A DNA stretch of 64,000 nt from Hyphomonas sp. (lineage in GTDB: Bacteria; Pseudomonadota; Alphaproteobacteria; Caulobacterales; Hyphomonadaceae), in assembly GCF_013823385.1 (NCBI RefSeq), contig NZ_PNMA01000022.1, forward strand, positions 1 to 64,000, given 5' to 3'. The notes beneath the pieces were generated by a model. That model saw only the letters and a list, made by a program, of their open reading frames with translations. It did not search any database and was not told the DNA's origin. A program made the position numbers and the translations under genes. Shown in pieces: positions 60,882 through 64,000 of this stretch; position 1 is the first letter of the stretch, and each line of letters begins with the position of its first letter.

Positions 60882-61636
60882 TGGACTTGATCGCCCCTTA
60901 TCTGGGGCAGGCGAGCCCGTGGATGGTTCTGTTCATGACCGTCATCGCACGCCTCTCCTTTGTCGTGTTCATGATGCCGGGCATCGGGGACCAGGTGATT
61001 TCAGCGCGGGTTCGTCTGTTCGTTCTTCTGGGCATAGCTGCGGCGATCGCCTCGACGGGCGTGGTGCCTGTGCCATCGGCGGACAAGCCTGCTGAACTTC
61101 TTCTGCTGCTGGGCAGTGAGGTCGTGATCGGGTTCGGGCTCGGCGCGCTTCTGCGGCTTTCGGTCTGGATGCTGACCATTGCCGGCTCGGTGATTGCCCA
61201 GTCCATCGGTCTCGCGCAATTTCTCGGCGTCGCGCTTGAGCATGAAGCTCAGACGGTTACCTCCAACATGCTGTCGCTGGCCGGAACAACAGTGCTATTG
61301 ACGGCGAACTATCATGTGGCGGTCGTAGATGGGCTGATGCGGCTGTACACCGAGATTCCGCTTGGACAACTGGCGCAGGTGAGTTGGCCAATGATCTTTA
61401 GCAGCTTTTATTCAGCCCTAAGTTTTGCATTGATGCTGGCCTGGCCATTTGTAGCGGCAAACCTTCTTTACAATATCTGCCTCGGCTTCATCAACAAGGC
61501 GCTGCCGTCGCTGATGGTGGCGTTTGTCGGCGCGCCCTTCATGGTTGGGGCAGGGGTGATGCTGCTGGCGATCTCGATTGCGGGGATGCTGATCATCTGG
61601 AAAGATCGCGCGCTTCAGGTTATCGGTTGGCTGTGA
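60881..61636 (+). CDS. fliR: Flagellar export gate protein FliR
   Basis: The protein has 251 residues with about six hydrophobic segments. Family marks are FMTVIARLSFVVFMMPGIGD, EVVIGFGLGALLRLSVWMLT and GSVIAQSIGLAQFLGVALEH. The ATG shares a base with the flhA stop (TGATG). flhB follows after nine bases. Confidence 0.94.
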   Translation: MDLIAPYLGQASPWMVLFMTVIARLSFVVFMMPGIGDQVISARVRLFVLLGIAAAIASTGVVPVPSADKPAELLLLLGSEVVIGFGLGALLRLSVWMLTIAGSVIAQSIGLAQFLGVALEHEAQTVTSNMLSLAGTTVLLTANYHVAVVDGLMRLYTEIPLGQLAQVSWPMIFSSFYSALSFALMLAWPFVAANLLYNICLGFINKALPSLMVAFVGAPFMVGAGVMLLAISIAGMLIIWKDRALQVIGWL

Positions 61637-61645
61637 GGAAAATCC

Positions 61646-62719
61646 ATGGCCGAGCAAGATCAGGACAGCGGCGAAAAGGAATTTGAAGCCACCGAGCAGC
61701 GCCTCAGTGAGGCACGCAAAGAAGGCAATGTGGCCCAGTCGAAGGAGGCGAACGCCTTTGCCCTGGTCCTAGGCATCCTGCTCGCCGCGCTGTTGTTGAA
61801 TGCGGTGGTCGGCCCCCGCCTTTTCGATGACTTCTCCCGGATGCTGTATCATGGCGACTCATTTGCCGCAGACATCTTCAACGGTGATGGTGGCGCGACC
61901 TGGATGTGGCTTGCGACGGTTCTGCTGGCCCTTTCGCCGATACTGTTGGTGATGGCGGCCCTGGTTCTGCTGGCGCTGATCATTCAGCGGGCGATTGCCT
62001 TCTCGGCAAAGAAGATCATGCCGGACATGAAGAAAATCAATCCGGTCGAAAATATCAAAAACAAATATGGCACCAAGGGGCTCACCGACTTCCTGAAAGA
62101 TACGGCAAAGATGCTGTTTGCGGCTGGGCTGGGCGCGCTGTTTCTTGTTCAGTTCACGCGCGATTATTATGGCGCCGCGTCGGTGGAAACGGCTGATTTT
62201 TATCAGTTCACGTTCAATCAAGCGCTCCGGCTGATCCTCTATTTCTTTGCCTTTCAGTTTGTGCTGGCCGTGCTCGACCTGCCGCTTCAGCAGCGCATTC
62301 ATGCCCAGAAACTGCGGATGACGCGCGAGGACATGAAGAAAGAGATGAAGCAGAGCGAGGGCGATCCGCAAATGAAACAGCAGCGCCGCGAGAAGGCCAC
62401 GAAAGTCTCCCGCGGGCAGATGTTACAGAATGTGAAGACGGCAACTGTCGTTATGGTGAACCCGACCCATTATGCGGTAGCGCTGAAATGGGACCCGGCC
62501 AGCAAGCTTGCCCCCGTCTGTGTTGCCAAGGGTACAGACCATCTGGCGCTTAGGATTCGTGAGCTGGCGATCCAGAACAATGTGCCGATCTATAGCGATC
62601 CGCCGGCTACACGGTCGATCTATGCAATGGTCGACATTGACGAGGAAATTCAGGCCGAGCATTTTGCCGCTGTGGCCGCCGCGATCCAGTTCGTTGACCG
62701 GTTGAGGAACAGCGCATGA
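61646..62719 (+). CDS. flhB: Flagellar export switch protein FlhB
   Basis: The protein has 357 residues. The N-terminal DKEFEATEQRLSEARKEGNV-type segment (about 8-27) and four TM helices precede the cytoplasmic domain with the autocleavage site N272-P273 in NPTHYAVALKW. The hinge region has RMTREDMKKEMKQSEGDPQM. It switches substrates after hook completion with FliK. Its stop overlaps the next start (ATGA). Confidence 0.95.
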   Translation: MAEQDQDSGEKEFEATEQRLSEARKEGNVAQSKEANAFALVLGILLAALLLNAVVGPRLFDDFSRMLYHGDSFAADIFNGDGGATWMWLATVLLALSPILLVMAALVLLALIIQRAIAFSAKKIMPDMKKINPVENIKNKYGTKGLTDFLKDTAKMLFAAGLGALFLVQFTRDYYGAASVETADFYQFTFNQALRLILYFFAFQFVLAVLDLPLQQRIHAQKLRMTREDMKKEMKQSEGDPQMKQQRREKATKVSRGQMLQNVKTATVVMVNPTHYAVALKWDPASKLAPVCVAKGTDHLALRIRELAIQNNVPIYSDPPATRSIYAMVDIDEEIQAEHFAAVAAAIQFVDRLRNSA

Positions 62720-63051
62720 GCCTTATGCCCCGGAAGCAGGCAGCGCAACTTCAGACCCTTGTTGGCATCAAGCGGCAGAAAGCCGAGCAGGACATGCTGA
62801 TCCTGCAGCAGGATGTGCGCCGTATCGAAGCCGAGATTGCGCAGATTGGCGAGAACCTCAAAGCGCTCGACTGCACGGCTGAGGAGTTTGATGGATCAAG
62901 CCTGGCGCGCCGGCATGGGACGGTGGAGCGGATGATTGCCGAACTCGGCGCCCGGAAGGCGGCCCTGGCGACGCGCAGACTGGAACTTGAAGCAGCGCGC
63001 GACGCGCTGAAGCGCGTGATGCATTCGGAAGACCGCACCAGCGATCTTTAG
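62716..63051 (+). CDS. Small coiled-coil protein, candidate FliJ
   Basis: The protein has 111 residues with no TM or signal. It is almost entirely one helical hairpin: about 5-50 (LQTLVGIKRQKAEQDMLILQ) and about 62-105 (TVERMIAELGARKAALATRR). Size and antiparallel coiled-coil layout match FliJ, the central stalk of the export ATPase, and no other FliJ candidate lies near fliI. The ATG overlaps the flhB stop by four bases. Identity to known FliJ is low, so the call rests on shape and context. Confidence 0.55.
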   Translation: MSLMPRKQAAQLQTLVGIKRQKAEQDMLILQQDVRRIEAEIAQIGENLKALDCTAEEFDGSSLARRHGTVERMIAELGARKAALATRRLELEAARDALKRVMHSEDRTSDL

Positions 63052-63725
63052 ACCCCGCGGCGTTCGCGCGGCCCAAATGCCCGCCTTTTCCAGAACGCGG
63101 ACTTCCATAGCTGAGAAATACTCAGATAACAGACTATATTGCGCGGTATGGATGTGCTTGGGGCGATCGCCTGCAACGCATAGCTGTGACCGTGAGTGTG
63201 AAGTTGCGTCAATGTTCGCAGCGCGGCCATCAGTATCAGAGTTTTCTTACGCGCGGGCCTTGGGCAGGGGAGGGGGCGCCTGAGGAATGGTCACCGGCAC
63301 TGAGCGTGTCCGTGGGTGCCGGTATACCACCCCGGGAATGGCGGCGCATCCTGAGTTTGCCGGGTGCGGGGGCTGGAGGTTGTAGAAGGCGGCCATCAGC
63401 ACAAGGAAGATATGGCGTTATCCTTCATTCGCCGCGCGGCGCCTTTGACTTTGCGAGTGAGATGCAACTTTGACCATACTACCAAGGATGGGGCGATTAA
63501 CGCCTAGGCGGATTGGAATGCTCGCATTTGCTACAGTCCCAGAGTTGAGTTCGTAGAAAAGGCACATTCTTCTCATCAATCTATCCGCGACAGTAGTGCT
63601 CAGTGGTGGTGCTCGGCGGTGAACAGTTTGGATGTCGTCTTCCGTATACTGTGTAACGAACTGCAGGCCATTACGCAGAATCAACGAATTATTAGGGTAA
63701 TTATAAGAGTAGTTCAGTGGGACGC
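63052..63725. other. Gene-poor gap between flagellar operon and STAS gene
   Basis: These 674 bases hold no convincing gene. The right half is AT-richer than the rest of the window (for example GAATTATTAGGGTAATTATA near 63686). On the minus strand a 49-codon frame (63396-63247) encodes a Pro-rich peptide MAAFYNLQPPHPANSG with no ribosome site; it may be a relic or chance. No strong terminator was seen after the flagellar operon. The region probably contains the promoter for the STAS gene. Confidence 0.5.
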
Positions 63726-64000
63726 ATGACATTCTCAAGGGAACGCAGGGGGGTCGATTTGGAAAATATATCTGCACAGGCACAACCTGAAGAAGGCGAA
63801 CCTGTCATTTTTCTTCCGTCAAAATTGACCAGCGACGCAGCGCGCAACCTGCATGCTCAGGTTTCTGCAGCAACCGGTCCAGTGCTGCAGTTGGACGCTT
63901 CGAAGGTCGATTTTCTGGGCGCGGCCGCTCTTCAAGTCTTAATTTCCATCAAGAAATCTTCAACGCAGGACTACCGCACCATAGTCCTCCAGCATCCTTC
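63726..64000 (+). CDS. STAS-domain protein, 5' part only (probable chemotaxis cluster start)
   Basis: The frame is open from the ATG at 63726 to the window end (91 full codons). It contains the STAS/anti-anti-sigma core: VIFLPSKLTSDAARNLHAQV, VLQLDASKVDFLGAAALQVL and ISIKKSS, with the Asp-Ala-Ser-x-Val pattern before the switch region FLGAAAL, in which the usual phospho-Ser position is Gly-Ala. STAS proteins of this size often open che operons in alphaproteobacteria. AGGGGGG at 63747-63753 sits just before an in-frame TTG at 63759, which may be the true start. Confidence 0.75.
   Translation, partial: MTFSRERRGVDLENISAQAQPEEGEPVIFLPSKLTSDAARNLHAQVSAATGPVLQLDASKVDFLGAAALQVLISIKKSSTQDYRTIVLQHP

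Noticed and set aside
63247-63396. 49-codon Pro-rich - strand frame
   Set aside because: It has no ribosome site, is very short and is preceded by an in-frame stop; kept only as a remark in the gap annotation.
63418-63783. 121-codon - strand frame before the STAS gene
   Set aside because: It overlaps the STAS start region antisense, lacks a ribosome site and resembles no family; judged chance.

Overview
The window is GC-rich chromosomal DNA from an alphaproteobacterium, most likely a Caulobacterales/Hyphomonadaceae-type aquatic bacterium. This is inferred from a CpdR-type receiver, the FlaF/FlbT flagellin regulators, many Caulobacter-type TonB receptors, the MotE/DUF6468/FliL flagellar group and CtrA-like TTAA-N7-TTAAC elements. 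No insertion sequence, phage, plasmid or CRISPR signal was seen. The genus is inference only.

Positions 1-24334 hold housekeeping and envelope genes. In order they are: a nucleoside hydrolase and a hotdog thioesterase, a complete tripartite RND efflux operon, a NhaP2-type K+/H+ antiporter, and a TonB receptor paired with a lipoprotein metallophosphoesterase and closed by a strong terminator. Then come a pirin, an SDR, tRNA-Arg(CCG), a TraB/GumN lipoprotein, two XRE regulators flanking an inositol-monophosphatase-family enzyme, an N-formylglutamate amidohydrolase, CpdR, tRNA-Val(GAC), a lipoprotein, a DUF2946 protein and a copper-type TonB receptor. A terminator on the + strand with no gene ahead of it (19242-19269) marks a likely small RNA.

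Positions 24553-28263 carry a tightly packed three-gene operon: an all-helical TelA-like cytosolic protein, a single-pass DUF6384-type membrane protein, and a long coiled-coil protein with a Gly-rich tail. I know no function for it, and it is the best candidate here for an undescribed system. An acyl-CoA dehydrogenase/MpaB-like oxygenase pair follows.

Positions 30563-63051 form a large flagellar island in several operons. They are fliL-DUF6468-motE (-); fliF-fliH-fliN-fliP-fliG (+); flgE-flgK-flgL-flgI (-); motB (-); a divergent fliM (+); motA-periplasmic protein-flgF-flgG-flgA-flgH-second fliL (+); fliK-flgD (-); flgJ-like/flgN-like (+); flagellin, flaF, flbT, DUF1217 (+); fliI (-); and flgB-flgC-fliE-fliQ-flhA-fliR-flhB-fliJ-like (+). 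Together these give most of the basal body, C-ring, export gate, rod, rings, hook, junction proteins, stator and filament. No fliO, fliD, fliS, rpoN or flbD homologue was found inside the window. After a 670-base stretch with no convincing gene, a STAS-domain gene runs off the end, probably the start of a chemotaxis cluster.
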